Positions 10,170 through 20,934 are shown, counted from the stretch's first letter. The stretch is 64,000 nucleotides of DNA from Candidatus Endomicrobiellum agilis (GCA_020328155.1 JAIXMX010000001.1:1-64000); one strand, 5' to 3'. Numbers and translations are program-made. The notes: a model not told the origin generated them from the sequence alone.

Positions 10170-11054
10170 ATGATAAGAAAATCGGCAATAACCATCGGAA
10201 CTTTTGATGGAGTGCATAAAGGTCACAGATTTCTCATAAATAAAACTTTGTGTGCCGCAAAAAAGAATAATTTAAGAAGTGTAATAATTGTGCTTGAAGA
10301 ACCCTTTAAAAAAGTAAAGGGTCTGCTTACGACATATGAAGAAAAAATAGAAGAAATTAAATTTTTAGGGGCAGATGAAATTTTTATAATAGAAATTCAT
10401 TCGGAAATTCTCTCCTGTGACCCCAACGAATTTTTTGATAAATTTCTATGTAAAATGCTTAATGTTTCCGAAATAGTGTGTGGCTCTGATTTTGCTTTTG
10501 GGAAAGACAGAAAGGGAAACATTGAATGGCTTAAGAAAAAAACGAGAGAAAAGAATATAAGAATTGATATAGTTGAGCCTTTAAAGGACGCTTCGAGACA
10601 AATTTCATCGTCTTATATAAGGATATTAATTGAAAAAGGTGATGTAAAAAATGCAGCAAGACTACTCGGCAGAAATTATTTTTTTACGGGAATTCCGTTT
10701 AACGAAAAAGGTGCGGGTAAAAAGCTTGGATTTCCTACAGTTAATCTCCGCGTAGATAGTGATAAACTTCTCCCTAAGGGAGTTTACATAAGTCTTATAA
10801 CGCAGAATAAAAGAATATATCCTTCTCTTACAAGCATAGGGATACGCTCTACTTTTGACAGGGGAAATAAAATTGTTCCGGAGACACATATTTTGGATTT
10901 TAAAGGGACATGGAAAAAGTTACAAACCAGAGTTATGCTTTTGAAAAAAATAAGAGATGAAAAAAAATTTGTGGATAGCAAGGCGCTTAAAGCTCAGATT
11001 TTAAAGGATGTATCAATGGCATTGCGACTTTTTAAAAATCAGAAAACGAGGTGA
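10170..11054 (+). CDS. ribF: bifunctional riboflavin kinase/FAD synthetase
   Basis: TIGTFDGVHKGHRFLI; ISSSYIRILIEKGDVKNAARLLGRNYFFTG; GKKLGFPTVNL. Confidence 0.96.
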   Translation: MIRKSAITIGTFDGVHKGHRFLINKTLCAAKKNNLRSVIIVLEEPFKKVKGLLTTYEEKIEEIKFLGADEIFIIEIHSEILSCDPNEFFDKFLCKMLNVSEIVCGSDFAFGKDRKGNIEWLKKKTREKNIRIDIVEPLKDASRQISSSYIRILIEKGDVKNAARLLGRNYFFTGIPFNEKGAGKKLGFPTVNLRVDSDKLLPKGVYISLITQNKRIYPSLTSIGIRSTFDRGNKIVPETHILDFKGTWKKLQTRVMLLKKIRDEKKFVDSKALKAQILKDVSMALRLFKNQKTR

Positions 11055-11628
11055 AAGATATTATTCTTGCATATAGAACGGCAATGGGTTGTATTCGGTT
11101 GCTTTTGCAGTTTTAAAACAGTTGATTCCTTTTATGAAAAACTTATGGTTTATTATCTGTTTCCTTATACTTTCTGACATAACATGAGGATATATTTCTG
11201 AAGATTTTTTTATATCAAAATTTTCTGAGCAGCGTTTCTTTACGCAGAGTGAAAATTATTATCTACTGCTTATATCGGGAACAATAAAAATTCCGTTTTT
11301 GAAATACATATCGCAGAGCTTTGATATATTTTGTAGATAATTTGTGAGATATGCTGAAAAAAGGATAAAATAGATATTAAAGCCGAGATGAAAGTAATAA
11401 ACCTTTGGAGAAAACGGTTAAAAGAAACAGGGTTTGGGAATTAAAAAGTGAAGAAATAAGTAAAAGAAGACAGAAAAATTAAGATAAAAGTATCTAAAAC
11501 AATTTAACCGGAATTAAAAGGATAGAAAATAAAGCAGGTATTCGGCGATCCAATTCAAGAATGCTTGAAGATATGCTGATATAAAGATATGACAGAACAC
11601 TGAGGCGGGGTGGATTTATAAATATTAA

Positions 11629-11664
11629 ATGATGCGAATCGATAATTTTAAAATATCGCATCAT
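11629..11664. repeat. 9-bp inverted repeat
   Basis: ATGATGCGA (11629-11637) and TCGCATCAT (11656-11664), AT-rich loop. Confidence 0.55.
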
Positions 11665-11772
11665 ATTTATCTAGCTAATACAGGTAAATTAATACTTTTT
11701 CTAAATGAGATACAATTTTTAATTATTTTTGTATTATATATGAGGTAGTCATAATAAATAAAGGGATTTTAA

Positions 11773-12120
11773 ATGTCAAAGAATTGTCTTTTCTGCAAAA
11801 TAGCCAAAGGAGAGATTCCGTCTTATAAGATATACGAAGACGAGAAAATTTTTGCTTTTAAAGATATAAATCCGCTGGCACCGATTCATATATTGATTAT
11901 TCCCAAAAAGCATATAGTCGGGTTAGACACTGTCTCGGAAGAAGACGAAAAAATATTGGGCAATGTTCAGATTGTCATGTCAAAAATAGCGAAGCAGTTT
12001 CCTGAAATGAAAAACGGATTTCGTATAGTAAATAACTGTGGTGCAGACGGCGGACAAACTGTTCTTCATATCCATTATCATCTTCTAGGAGGTCGGGTTT
12101 TTAGCTGGCCGCCCGGATAA
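11773..12120 (+). CDS. HIT family protein (histidine triad)
   Basis: CLFCKIAKGEIPSYKIYED...; HIHYHLLGGR histidine triad. Confidence 0.95.
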   Translation: MSKNCLFCKIAKGEIPSYKIYEDEKIFAFKDINPLAPIHILIIPKKHIVGLDTVSEEDEKILGNVQIVMSKIAKQFPEMKNGFRIVNNCGADGGQTVLHIHYHLLGGRVFSWPPG

Positions 12121-12172
12121 TGTGAAAATAAAAAACTAATCTTTTTTAAGAAAGGCGGTGCTTTAGAAAAAA

Positions 12173-12379
12173 ATGGTCAATGTTAAAGTGCGCGAAGGCG
12201 AGTCTATTGAAGAAGCTATAAGACGTTTTAAAAGAGAGTGTGAAAGAAACGGAGTAATGCAAGAAATAAAGAAACGTGAATTTTACAAGACTCCGAGCGT
12301 TTTGAAAAAAGAAAGACTTGCAGAAACAAAAAGGAAAATCCGTCGCAAAATGGTTAAAGATAGTAGATGGTCAAAGTAA
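12173..12379 (+). CDS. rpsU: 30S ribosomal protein S21
   Basis: VKVREGESIEEAIRRFKRECERNGVMQEIKKREFYKTPS. Confidence 0.96.
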   Translation: MVNVKVREGESIEEAIRRFKRECERNGVMQEIKKREFYKTPSVLKKERLAETKRKIRRKMVKDSRWSK

Positions 12380-12390
12380 TTGAAAATAAG

Positions 12391-12437
12391 AAGGGAGTTA
12401 TGTTTAGATGTATTGACGACATACGACTCCCTTTTAT
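12391..12437 (+). terminator. Rho-independent terminator after rpsU
   Basis: AAGGGAGT (12391-12398) ... ACTCCCTT (12426-12433) then T-rich tail. Confidence 0.65.
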
Positions 12438-12453
12438 TTTGAGGCTATGAAAA

Positions 12454-13413
12454 ATGAAATTAAAGGACATACATAAATTATTTATAAAGGAAGGGATTAA
12501 GACAGATCCAAGGGGCATAAATATTGTTAAGCTGGATTTATCGAAGCGCAAAGAAGAATATGATGCTCTTTCAGGTAAAAAGAAAGAGAATTACGATATG
12601 GAAAGTCTTACAAACCCTTATTATGATTCAAGAATTCTTTACGGTGATGAAAATACCGAAGTTAGAACTGTTATGGTCGGTATAGACATAGAAAGTCAAG
12701 AGCTTTTACTTGCAAAACAGCTTATGAACTCAGGTATTGAAATTGATTTGGTCATAGCACATCATCCTGAGGGGTATGCCTATTCAACGTTTTACAGTGT
12801 TTTGGAAATGCAAGCAGATATTTTAAATAAGCAGGGTATTCCGATAAATGTTGCCGAAAAAATTGTTTCCCAAAAAATGAAAGAGGTACAGAGGAGTGTG
12901 CTTCCTCAGAATAATGAAAGAGTTTATGATGCTGCAAAGCTTTTAGGTGTACCTCTTATGACTGCGCACAGTGTTGCGGACAACCATGTGACTGCGTTTT
13001 TACAAAATGAAATCAATGCTTTAAATCCAGTATATTTGAAAGAGATTGTGGAACTGTTAAATAAGTATCCTGAATATCAGCATGCGTCAAAGGTTGGGCA
13101 TGCGCCGTTTATTTTAAACGGGAGTGATTATTCGCGTTGCGGAAAAGTTTTTGTTGATATGACAGGCGGCACGGAAGGTCCTCTCGAATCTTTTGAAGGG
13201 CTTAAAGCTGCGGGAGTTGGAACAATTATTTCAATGCATTTGAGCACCAGAGCAGTTAAGGAAGCGGAGAAACATTATTTAAATGTTGTTTTGGCAGGAC
13301 ATATTTCATCTGATAATTTGGGTTTAAATCTGCTTTTTGACAAATTAGAAAGCGAAGCTCCTGAAAAATTTGAATTTATAGAGTGTTCGGGTTTCAGAAG
13401 GTTCAGAAGGTAA
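12454..13413 (+). CDS. Nif3-like dinuclear metal center family protein
   Basis: VMVGIDIESQELLLAKQLMNSGIEIDLVIAHHPEG; C-terminal H/E region. Confidence 0.75.
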   Translation: MKLKDIHKLFIKEGIKTDPRGINIVKLDLSKRKEEYDALSGKKKENYDMESLTNPYYDSRILYGDENTEVRTVMVGIDIESQELLLAKQLMNSGIEIDLVIAHHPEGYAYSTFYSVLEMQADILNKQGIPINVAEKIVSQKMKEVQRSVLPQNNERVYDAAKLLGVPLMTAHSVADNHVTAFLQNEINALNPVYLKEIVELLNKYPEYQHASKVGHAPFILNGSDYSRCGKVFVDMTGGTEGPLESFEGLKAAGVGTIISMHLSTRAVKEAEKHYLNVVLAGHISSDNLGLNLLFDKLESEAPEKFEFIECSGFRRFRR

Positions 13414-13415
13414 GA

Positions 13416-15218
13416 ATGTCAATATCTGAAGATACGATTGAGAGAATAAAACTTTCCAACGGCATAGAGTCTGTAGTAATGGAATATTTGCCGGACTTAA
13501 AAAGAGCAGGGCGCAACTGGAAGGCGTGTTGTCCGTTTCACAGTGAAAAAACGCCGTCTTTTGTAGTGAGTCCTGAAAAAGGAATTTTCAAATGCTTCGG
13601 CTGCGATGCTGTGGGCGATGTTTTTAAGTTTGTAATGCTTGCTGACAGTATATCATGGATTGAAGCGGTAAAAAAACTTGCCGCAAAGGCAAATATAGAA
13701 ATTCAAGAAACAAAACAAGATATAATAAAAACATCTGAAAAGACGAAACTGTTTGGCATTTTAGAAAATTCGGCTATATATTATCATAGATGTTTGCTTG
13801 AAAGTTCAAGTGCCAGAAAAGCGAGAGAATATCTTGAAAAACGTGGTGTAAGTCGCGAAACGGTAAATAAGTTTAAACTTGGGTTTTCTCCTAAAGGCCA
13901 GTTTTTGGAATCAGCTTTAAAAGAGGGTTATGTGAGTGATGATCTTTTAAAAGCGGGATTGATAGCAAAAATGGAGAATGGAAATTTTTTTGAATACATG
14001 TCGGACAGAATAGTTTTTCCAATTTTTGACGTTCAGGGGAGAATTGTGGCGTTCGGCGGAAGAACTATTGCAGATCATGAGGTTAAATACTTAAATAGTC
14101 CTGAAACTGTTATTTATTCAAAATCGTCAAATCTTTACGGGTTATTTCAGACTTTGCCTGAAATTCGGAAAGAAAGAAAAATGATTATTCTTGAAGGATA
14201 TATGGATGTTGTTATTCCGCAGCAGTTTGGTATAACGGGTGCAGTCGCGACGCTTGGGACTTCGTTTAATCAATATCATGCGAAGTTGATTTCAAGGTAT
14301 TCCGACAGTGTCATCTTGCTTTTTGATTCTGATAATGCTGGAAGAGCTGCTGCGCAAAGATCTCTTGAAATTCTCGCCGAAAGCGGAATAGAGTGCAGAG
14401 TGTCCGCTTTACCTGAGCATGTTGATGCTGACGAGTATCTCAACCGATATGGAAAGGAAAGCTTTTTAAAGCTTCTTAAAGACAGTTCTAAGAGTGCGAT
14501 AGATTTCATGATTGCAAGAGTGTGCGGAGGTTTATCTTCGGACGGGAAAAAAAGTTCGCCCGAAATGAAAGCAAATGCTGTATCTACTCTTTTGGGTTTT
14601 ATTTCAAGAAGTTCCAATTCTATAATTCAGACAGAGTGGGTAAAATGTGTGGCGCAGCATATTGGTGTTAACGAGGAAGCAGTTTGGATAGAGTTTGAGA
14701 AAAAGCAGCGTTTAAAACTCAAGGGTTATTTGCAAGTTGATAAGGGTTTAGATGAACAAGTTGTTGCAGATAAAAAAGTTTCAATGTCTTTGGAAGAAAA
14801 TCTTTTAAATCTTATTTTAAACAACAGAGATTGTATTGAAGAAATTAACCTGGATTGTTTTGAAGACGCGAGATGTAAAAAAGTTTTCGAACTTATAACT
14901 TCGGGATCGAGTGACTCCGAAATATTAAATGTCTTGCCAGAAGAAGACGGAAATTGGTTTGCAGAATTGACATTGAACAAAATAAAATACAATGACGTTA
15001 AAGAGGCTTTAAGTATCATTTTAAAAGATATCAAAATAGACAGACTTGAAAGAAGAAGACAGCAGCTTAAAAAAGAAATTCTTTTGATGGAGACAGGTGA
15101 GAAAGAAATAAATAAAAATGTATTTAATGAATATAAAGAATTGACAATTTTTTTAAAGGGATCGAGGAAATTAAATGGTGAAAAAAGGTTTGTTTCAGGA
15201 TTTGATCGACACCGGTAA
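13416..15218 (+). CDS. dnaG: DNA primase
   Basis: Zinc finger CCPFHSEKTPSFVVSPEKGIFKCFGC; FGGRTI; ILEGYMDVV TOPRIM motif. Likely start is the internal Met at 13416. Confidence 0.97.
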   Translation: MSISEDTIERIKLSNGIESVVMEYLPDLKRAGRNWKACCPFHSEKTPSFVVSPEKGIFKCFGCDAVGDVFKFVMLADSISWIEAVKKLAAKANIEIQETKQDIIKTSEKTKLFGILENSAIYYHRCLLESSSARKAREYLEKRGVSRETVNKFKLGFSPKGQFLESALKEGYVSDDLLKAGLIAKMENGNFFEYMSDRIVFPIFDVQGRIVAFGGRTIADHEVKYLNSPETVIYSKSSNLYGLFQTLPEIRKERKMIILEGYMDVVIPQQFGITGAVATLGTSFNQYHAKLISRYSDSVILLFDSDNAGRAAAQRSLEILAESGIECRVSALPEHVDADEYLNRYGKESFLKLLKDSSKSAIDFMIARVCGGLSSDGKKSSPEMKANAVSTLLGFISRSSNSIIQTEWVKCVAQHIGVNEEAVWIEFEKKQRLKLKGYLQVDKGLDEQVVADKKVSMSLEENLLNLILNNRDCIEEINLDCFEDARCKKVFELITSGSSDSEILNVLPEEDGNWFAELTLNKIKYNDVKEALSIILKDIKIDRLERRRQQLKKEILLMETGEKEINKNVFNEYKELTIFLKGSRKLNGEKRFVSGFDRHR

Positions 15219-16899
15219 AGGGCAGGGCTATCTGACTTATGAAGACATTAATAAGAGTCTTTCGCAAAAATCTATGGTTGCCGAAAAAATTGACAGCTTT
15301 TTTGTAACTTTAGAAGATTTGGGCATTAAAGTAATAGATGATAAAGAATATCTTTCTGATAAGGCAAGGAGAAATAGTGGCGAAGCCGTAGAGCGGTCTG
15401 TAAAAGCTATAAGTGAAGAAGAGGATATAAATCCCGTAAGAATGTATTTGAGCGAGATGGCGAAAGTTCCGCTGCTTGAAAGATCTATGGAAGTCGAGCT
15501 TGTAAAAAATATAAGAGAAAGCGAAGAGAAATTAAAATTCATAGTTTTAGAATCGCCTCTTATCGTAGAAGAAGTAAGAAAGTGGGAAATGCTTATAAGA
15601 CAGCAGGAGATGACGTCCAAAGAACTTATGCCTCGAGGGAAAAAATCGTCGGGACAGTTAAGAACAATGGACTTAAAAATAAAGTCGGCTGTAAAAAAAA
15701 TAAATGATATTGAAGAAAATATAAATGCTTGTGAAAAGAAATTAAAACTTAAATCAATATCCCGTAAAAACAGAGAGAAGTGTCAGACGCAGGTAAAAGA
15801 ACTTCATTCCGAGATTGTCAACCTTATTGTGGATCTTGATCTCAATCAAGATAAAATCAAAAGGATTATTAATAAAGTTAAGACGAAAGCGCAGAAATTA
15901 AATGAAATAAATGGCGAGTTAAAAAAAATTGGACACAAATATAAAAGTCTTTTCCCTGAAGTTTATCTGTTGCTTAAAAACTATAATGCAAGAAAGATTT
16001 CTGTATCTGAATTTAAAAAACGTACAGGTATTTCTGTAAAAGATGTGGCAGAAGACATAACAAAAATCGAAGATCTTTTGGCTAAGCGGACTAATCTGAT
16101 AGATGGTTTTGTTATAACTCCCGAAGAGATAATTGAAATTGACAGGAAGATTAGAGAACTTGAAGATATTATACACAGAGATAAAATGAAGCTTATTGAA
16201 GCAAATTTCAGGCTTGTTGTTTCAATAGCGAAGAAGCACGTCGGAATAAGCAATTTGGAATTATCGGATTTGATACAAGAGGGAAATCTCGGACTTTCAA
16301 AAGCCGTAGAAAAGTTTGAATGGAAAAGAGGATTTAAATTCTCAACTTATGCCACGTGGTGGATAAGACAATCTATAAATCGCGCCATTGCCGATCAGGC
16401 AAGAACTATAAGAATTCCCGTTCATATGAAGGAGCTTATATCAAAACTTACCAAAATTAAAAAGGAATATCAGCAAGATATAGGCAGAGAGCCTACTATA
16501 GAAGAATATTCAAAGACATTAAAACTTTCCCATGATAGAATAAGAAAAATATTGAAAATGATGCAGGAACCAGTTTCTCTTGCGACGCCGGTTGGCGAAG
16601 AAGAAGATTCTCGTCTTGAAGATTTTATAGAAGATCAGAACAGTCCCAATCCAGTATTTAAAACTCAACAGTACAGACTTCAGCTTGAACTTGAAAAAGT
16701 ATTAAACACTTTAACTCAGCGTGAAGCTGAAATTATACGTTTAAGATATGGTGTAGGCATAGGATATCCAAGTACGCTTGAAGAGGTTGGTAAAAAATTT
16801 GGTGTCACAAGAGAGAGAGTAAGACAGATTGAAGCGAAAGCAATAAGAAAATTGAAATATCCTAAAAGAAGTAAGTCATTGCGCGAATATTTAGATTAA
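15175..16899 (+). CDS. rpoD: primary RNA polymerase sigma factor
   Basis: LIQEGNLGLSKAVEKFEWKRGFKFSTYATWWIRQSINRAIADQARTIRIPVHM; C-terminal HTH. Confidence 0.97.
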   Translation: MVKKGLFQDLIDTGKGQGYLTYEDINKSLSQKSMVAEKIDSFFVTLEDLGIKVIDDKEYLSDKARRNSGEAVERSVKAISEEEDINPVRMYLSEMAKVPLLERSMEVELVKNIRESEEKLKFIVLESPLIVEEVRKWEMLIRQQEMTSKELMPRGKKSSGQLRTMDLKIKSAVKKINDIEENINACEKKLKLKSISRKNREKCQTQVKELHSEIVNLIVDLDLNQDKIKRIINKVKTKAQKLNEINGELKKIGHKYKSLFPEVYLLLKNYNARKISVSEFKKRTGISVKDVAEDITKIEDLLAKRTNLIDGFVITPEEIIEIDRKIRELEDIIHRDKMKLIEANFRLVVSIAKKHVGISNLELSDLIQEGNLGLSKAVEKFEWKRGFKFSTYATWWIRQSINRAIADQARTIRIPVHMKELISKLTKIKKEYQQDIGREPTIEEYSKTLKLSHDRIRKILKMMQEPVSLATPVGEEEDSRLEDFIEDQNSPNPVFKTQQYRLQLELEKVLNTLTQREAEIIRLRYGVGIGYPSTLEEVGKKFGVTRERVRQIEAKAIRKLKYPKRSKSLREYLD

Positions 16900-17009
16900 T
16901 TTTATAGAAGCTTAAAAGAATAATGAAAAATGCTTGAGTAATATAGAGCTGATGTGTTTTTTATATAAATGAATTTTCTCTAATTCATAGCTTTGAAAAA
17001 AACAAAACT

Positions 17010-17753
17010 TTATGTATTGGTTTTGTCTTTTACTGTCCCGAGTGGAAAGGATTTAATAAATGTTTCTTCAACCCATTTTATTGAATCAAGTGGAGTCATA
17101 CCCCAGTCTACCGGACAATTTGAGATAATTTCGACCAAAGAGAAGCCTTTTCTATCAATTTGGCACTGAAAAGCTTTTTTTATTGCCTTTTTTGCTTTCA
17201 TTATATTTTGCGGATTATATATCGCAACTCTTTCCAAGTATGCTGTTCCTTCGAGCGTTGAGAGAAGTTCACAGAGTTTTATCGGGTATCCTTCTCTTTC
17301 TGGATTTCTACCGAAAGGTGTGGTTTCTGTTATCTGTCCTATCAGTGTTGTGGGCGCCATTTGTCCGCCTGTCATACCGTAGTTGGCATTATTTACAAAT
17401 ATAGTTGTTATATTCTCGCCTCTGTTTGCCGCATGTATGGTTTCTGCCATTCCTATTGCAGCTATATCCCCGTCGCCTTGATACGTGAATACAAATTTGT
17501 CAGGATTTGTTCTTTTTATTCCGGTGGCAACAGCCGGTGGTCTTCCATGAGGCGCTTCTGTAACATCAAAATTAAAATATTCGTAAGCAAAAACAGCACA
17601 ACCTACGGGAGCTACGGCAATAGTTTTTTCTCTTACACCTAATTCGTCAATACATTCGGTGACAAGCCTGTGAATTATGCCGTGTCCGCATCCCGGACAA
17701 TATGATAGAACAGTATCCTTTAAACTTTCTGGTTTTGATAATATTTTTTTCAT
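17010..17753 (-). CDS. 2-oxoacid:ferredoxin oxidoreductase beta subunit
   Basis: YCPGCGHGIIHRLV; TPP-binding GDGDIAAIG...NNANYGMTGGQ. Confidence 0.93.
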   Translation of the reverse strand: MKKILSKPESLKDTVLSYCPGCGHGIIHRLVTECIDELGVREKTIAVAPVGCAVFAYEYFNFDVTEAPHGRPPAVATGIKRTNPDKFVFTYQGDGDIAAIGMAETIHAANRGENITTIFVNNANYGMTGGQMAPTTLIGQITETTPFGRNPEREGYPIKLCELLSTLEGTAYLERVAIYNPQNIMKAKKAIKKAFQCQIDRKGFSLVEIISNCPVDWGMTPLDSIKWVEETFIKSFPLGTVKDKTNT

Positions 17754-18023
17754 AGCATTTATCCGATTATACTTTTCTTATACGGAAACAATAGCTGCTT
17801 TAAGCGAACTCAGCTTGGAATTTGATACGAAATATACAGTTATAATATCCTTTTGCCATTGCGGGCTTGAACTACAGCCTGCCTCCGCTGTTTTTTTATT
17901 TAATAACATATTAAGTTAAGAAAAACTTCAAAATTAAATACCCAAAATAAAATCAATCATTATAAGATAAGAGGCTTGAGATATAAGAGAGCAACTAATA
18001 CTTTTTGTTATTGCTTTCGTTCT

Positions 18024-19091
18024 TCACGCTCCGCTCGAGCCACCCAAGATTTGGCTTTGTATTTTTTTAAGTATTTCCTGTTCTGTGACAAGTCCGCCGC
18101 CGGCTTTTCCTAAAAATCCGACTTCGGATTTGCCGTTTACAGCAAGTTTCACGTCTTCAACCATTTGACCGTGACTTAACTCGATGGATAAAAATTTTAC
18201 ATTTGGTTTTGCAAGAGAATTTATTATTTCAGACGGGAACGGCCATAGAGTTTTTGGTCTTAAGAGTCCCGCTTTAATGCCATTTTTTCTTGCAAGTTTT
18301 ACTGCAGATCTTGCTATTCTTGACGAGATGCCGTAAGCAATTATAATAATTTCGGCATCTTCTAGCATATAAGATTCGTACTTGACTTCATTTTCGGATA
18401 TCAGTTTATATTTTTCTTGCAATTTAACATTGTGTTTTTCTAAAACTCCGTCTTTCATAAGTAACGATTTGATAGATCTCGGCTCTCTCCCTTTAGATCC
18501 GTTTAAAATCCACTCTTTTTCCGTAAATTCTTTTTTTTCGATCCTGTTAAATTCTATGGGTTCCATCATTTGTCCTATGATACCGTCTGTGAGTATCATA
18601 ACAGGTGTTCTGTACTTTTCAGCTAAATCGAAAGCATCGTAAGCCGTTTCATACATTTCTTGTGCTGAATTTGGGGCAAGAACAATTATTTTGTAATCTC
18701 CGTGACCTCCGCCTTTTACAGCTTGGAAATAGTCTGATTGTGAGCTGGAAATATTCCCAAGACCGGGTCCGCCTCTTTGCACATTTACTATGAGGGCAGG
18801 AACCTGCATTCCAGACATGTAGGAAATTGCTTCTTGTTTTAAAGATATTCCAGGAGAGGATGACGATGTCATAGCTCTTGCGCCTGTTATGGCTGCTCCC
18901 AGAACCATACTTGCTGCTGCAATTTCAGATTCAGCTTGAATGAAAACTCTTCCGAGTTCAACCATCCTTTTTGAGAGATACGCCGGAATCTCGTTTTGAG
19001 GCGTTATGGGATAGCCAAAATAGGATTTAAGTCCCGCTGTAATCGCGCCTTCACAGAGAGCAATATTTCCTTTAATAAGTTTTTTCGTCAT
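18024..19091 (-). CDS. 2-oxoacid:ferredoxin oxidoreductase alpha subunit
   Basis: GYPITPQNEIPAYLSKRM...AESEIAAASMVLGAAITGARAMTSSSSPG. Confidence 0.93.
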   Translation of the reverse strand: MTKKLIKGNIALCEGAITAGLKSYFGYPITPQNEIPAYLSKRMVELGRVFIQAESEIAAASMVLGAAITGARAMTSSSSPGISLKQEAISYMSGMQVPALIVNVQRGGPGLGNISSSQSDYFQAVKGGGHGDYKIIVLAPNSAQEMYETAYDAFDLAEKYRTPVMILTDGIIGQMMEPIEFNRIEKKEFTEKEWILNGSKGREPRSIKSLLMKDGVLEKHNVKLQEKYKLISENEVKYESYMLEDAEIIIIAYGISSRIARSAVKLARKNGIKAGLLRPKTLWPFPSEIINSLAKPNVKFLSIELSHGQMVEDVKLAVNGKSEVGFLGKAGGGLVTEQEILKKIQSQILGGSSGA

Positions 19092-19300
19092 AGATCTTTA
19101 TAAACCTCAATACAAACGTCAGGGCATACCATGTAACAAAAACCGCACCCTATACAAGCATTTTCTTTTTCCAAACTGGCCCAGTGATATCCGGCCTTAT
19201 TAAATTGTTTTGAAAAAGATATACATTGTTTAGGGCAGGCTTTTATACATAAACTACAGCCTTTACATTTTTCTGAATTAATTTTAATTGTTGATATCAT
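19088..19300 (-). CDS. 4Fe-4S ferredoxin-type delta subunit
   Basis: Two CxxCxxCxxxCP clusters; 4-nt overlap with alpha subunit. Confidence 0.92.
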   Translation of the reverse strand: MISTIKINSEKCKGCSLCIKACPKQCISFSKQFNKAGYHWASLEKENACIGCGFCYMVCPDVCIEVYKDL

Positions 19301-19604
19301 AATAAAATATTTTATGTTTTTTTTAAAGTGAAGGCAACTTTTATATTTGTAAGATACGTAAACTGCGACATTTATTTCATTTTTGCTGCAGAAATATCTT
19401 GTTATCCTTCTTTTGCTGTTGCTTTATTCTTTATTGCATATCCGCTTATTTATTAAAACTATGCTTTGTTCGTTTATTTCTGTATCCGTTTTAACCTGTT
19501 GGTAAACTTTATTCTAGATATTGGTGCCTAAAATTATATACTTGTTGTATATAGCGATGATTTGATAAAATTAATAGGAATTTTTATATCTGGATTTATT
19601 TTTA

Positions 19605-20258
19605 TTGTTAAAGGATATTGTGTTAGAGATACATCCGTTTAAACCTTTTGTTCCAAAAGGAGCGTCAGCGCTTATTGTGGGGACTTTCCCACCTGTAGCG
19701 CAATATCGTGATTTTGAATTTTATTATCCCAATAACATGGGAAACAGATTTTGGATAATTATGGAATATGTTTTTAATCACAAGTTTCGGTATTGGAAAG
19801 GTGGTGCAGCCATAGAAGAGAGGAAAGCGTTATGTGAGAGAGAACATATAGCTATAACTGATATGATTGAGAAATGTATAAGGACTGAGGGCAATTCGTC
19901 TGATAAAAACTTAGATAAAATAGAATTTCGCAATGCTCATAAGTTGTTAAAAGACTGTTCTACTATACAAAAAGTTATACTTACAAGCAGAGCCGATGGA
20001 AATAGTGAGCAAATACATAAAAAGCATTTAAGTAGATCAAGAGACAATAGCGCGTTGGAATTATTAAACGAACACTTGAGAGAAAACGGAATTATTATCC
20101 GGAATTTGCATAAAAGAGAAAGCGGGCTAATTGAAGGTGAATTTAGATTAGTCGATAGGAAGATGAGAATATTCGTTCCCTATACTCCGGTTGCAAGGTG
20201 GTATAACAGTCAGAAAAGAAAGGTAAACGATATGTATAAAGACAGTTTTGATGCGTAA
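19605..20258 (+). CDS. uracil-DNA glycosylase superfamily protein
   Basis: ALIVGTFPPVAQYRDFEFYYPNNMGNRFWIIMEYVF (UDG-family-like N-terminus). Confidence 0.6.
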   Translation: MLKDIVLEIHPFKPFVPKGASALIVGTFPPVAQYRDFEFYYPNNMGNRFWIIMEYVFNHKFRYWKGGAAIEERKALCEREHIAITDMIEKCIRTEGNSSDKNLDKIEFRNAHKLLKDCSTIQKVILTSRADGNSEQIHKKHLSRSRDNSALELLNEHLRENGIIIRNLHKRESGLIEGEFRLVDRKMRIFVPYTPVARWYNSQKRKVNDMYKDSFDA

Positions 20259-20521
20259 ATGAAATATAAATTTTTAAAAACATTTATTTATAATCTAATT
20301 TAATTGTTTAATAAGCAAGATATATTGTTTTGTTCATAAAGTGGCATGACAACTTTTTATATACGACGGTAAATAGTGAGTAATAGTTGTATGCATTGCG
20401 ATGCTGTTTTTAGATGATTGAGTAATGATATGTTGTCAGCATGGTGATCCGAATGAGGAATTATGGCTAGTAATAAGCAAATGGTGAATATCCTCAATTT
20501 TTGTAATATTTGGTTTTTAAA

Positions 20522-20690
20522 CTATTCCAGTTTAATATAAACGAAATCAAGCGCTTTTTTGTGATTGAGTACTATGATAGCTCCTTCTTTTCTATTGTTT
20601 TTTGCTTCTATAAGTTCTTTTATTAGTTGTCTCATGTCAATTAAAGAATATGTGTTGACTTCTATTTTTGATACTCGGTAAATTTGATAG
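20522..20690 (-). pseudogene. remnant resembling C-terminal PDZ region of a Do/HtrA-type serine protease
   Basis: Reverse-strand reading IYRVSKIEVNTYSLIDMRQLIKELIEAKNNRKEGAIIVLNHKKALDFVYIKLE* resembles DegP-type PDZ2 ends (I..VN...V.....). Confidence 0.4.
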
Positions 20691-20934
20691 TTAGTTTTTG
20701 AAGTACGATTGTGTTCAATGCTTTTCTTGTTTCTATAGAATTGTTCGTTTATCTAAAGAGAATATATTTAAAAAAAAGGCCTGCACCTATAATAATTCTT
20801 CTCCAGAATGAGAAAATATCTTTTCTTTCTCATTGACAGTAAAAGAGAAAATGCCGTTTGTAAATTTGCAAAAGTATGTTAAAAAATATAAAATTATTGT
20901 GTGTAGTTAAAATTATCATAAGGGGAAATAAGAA

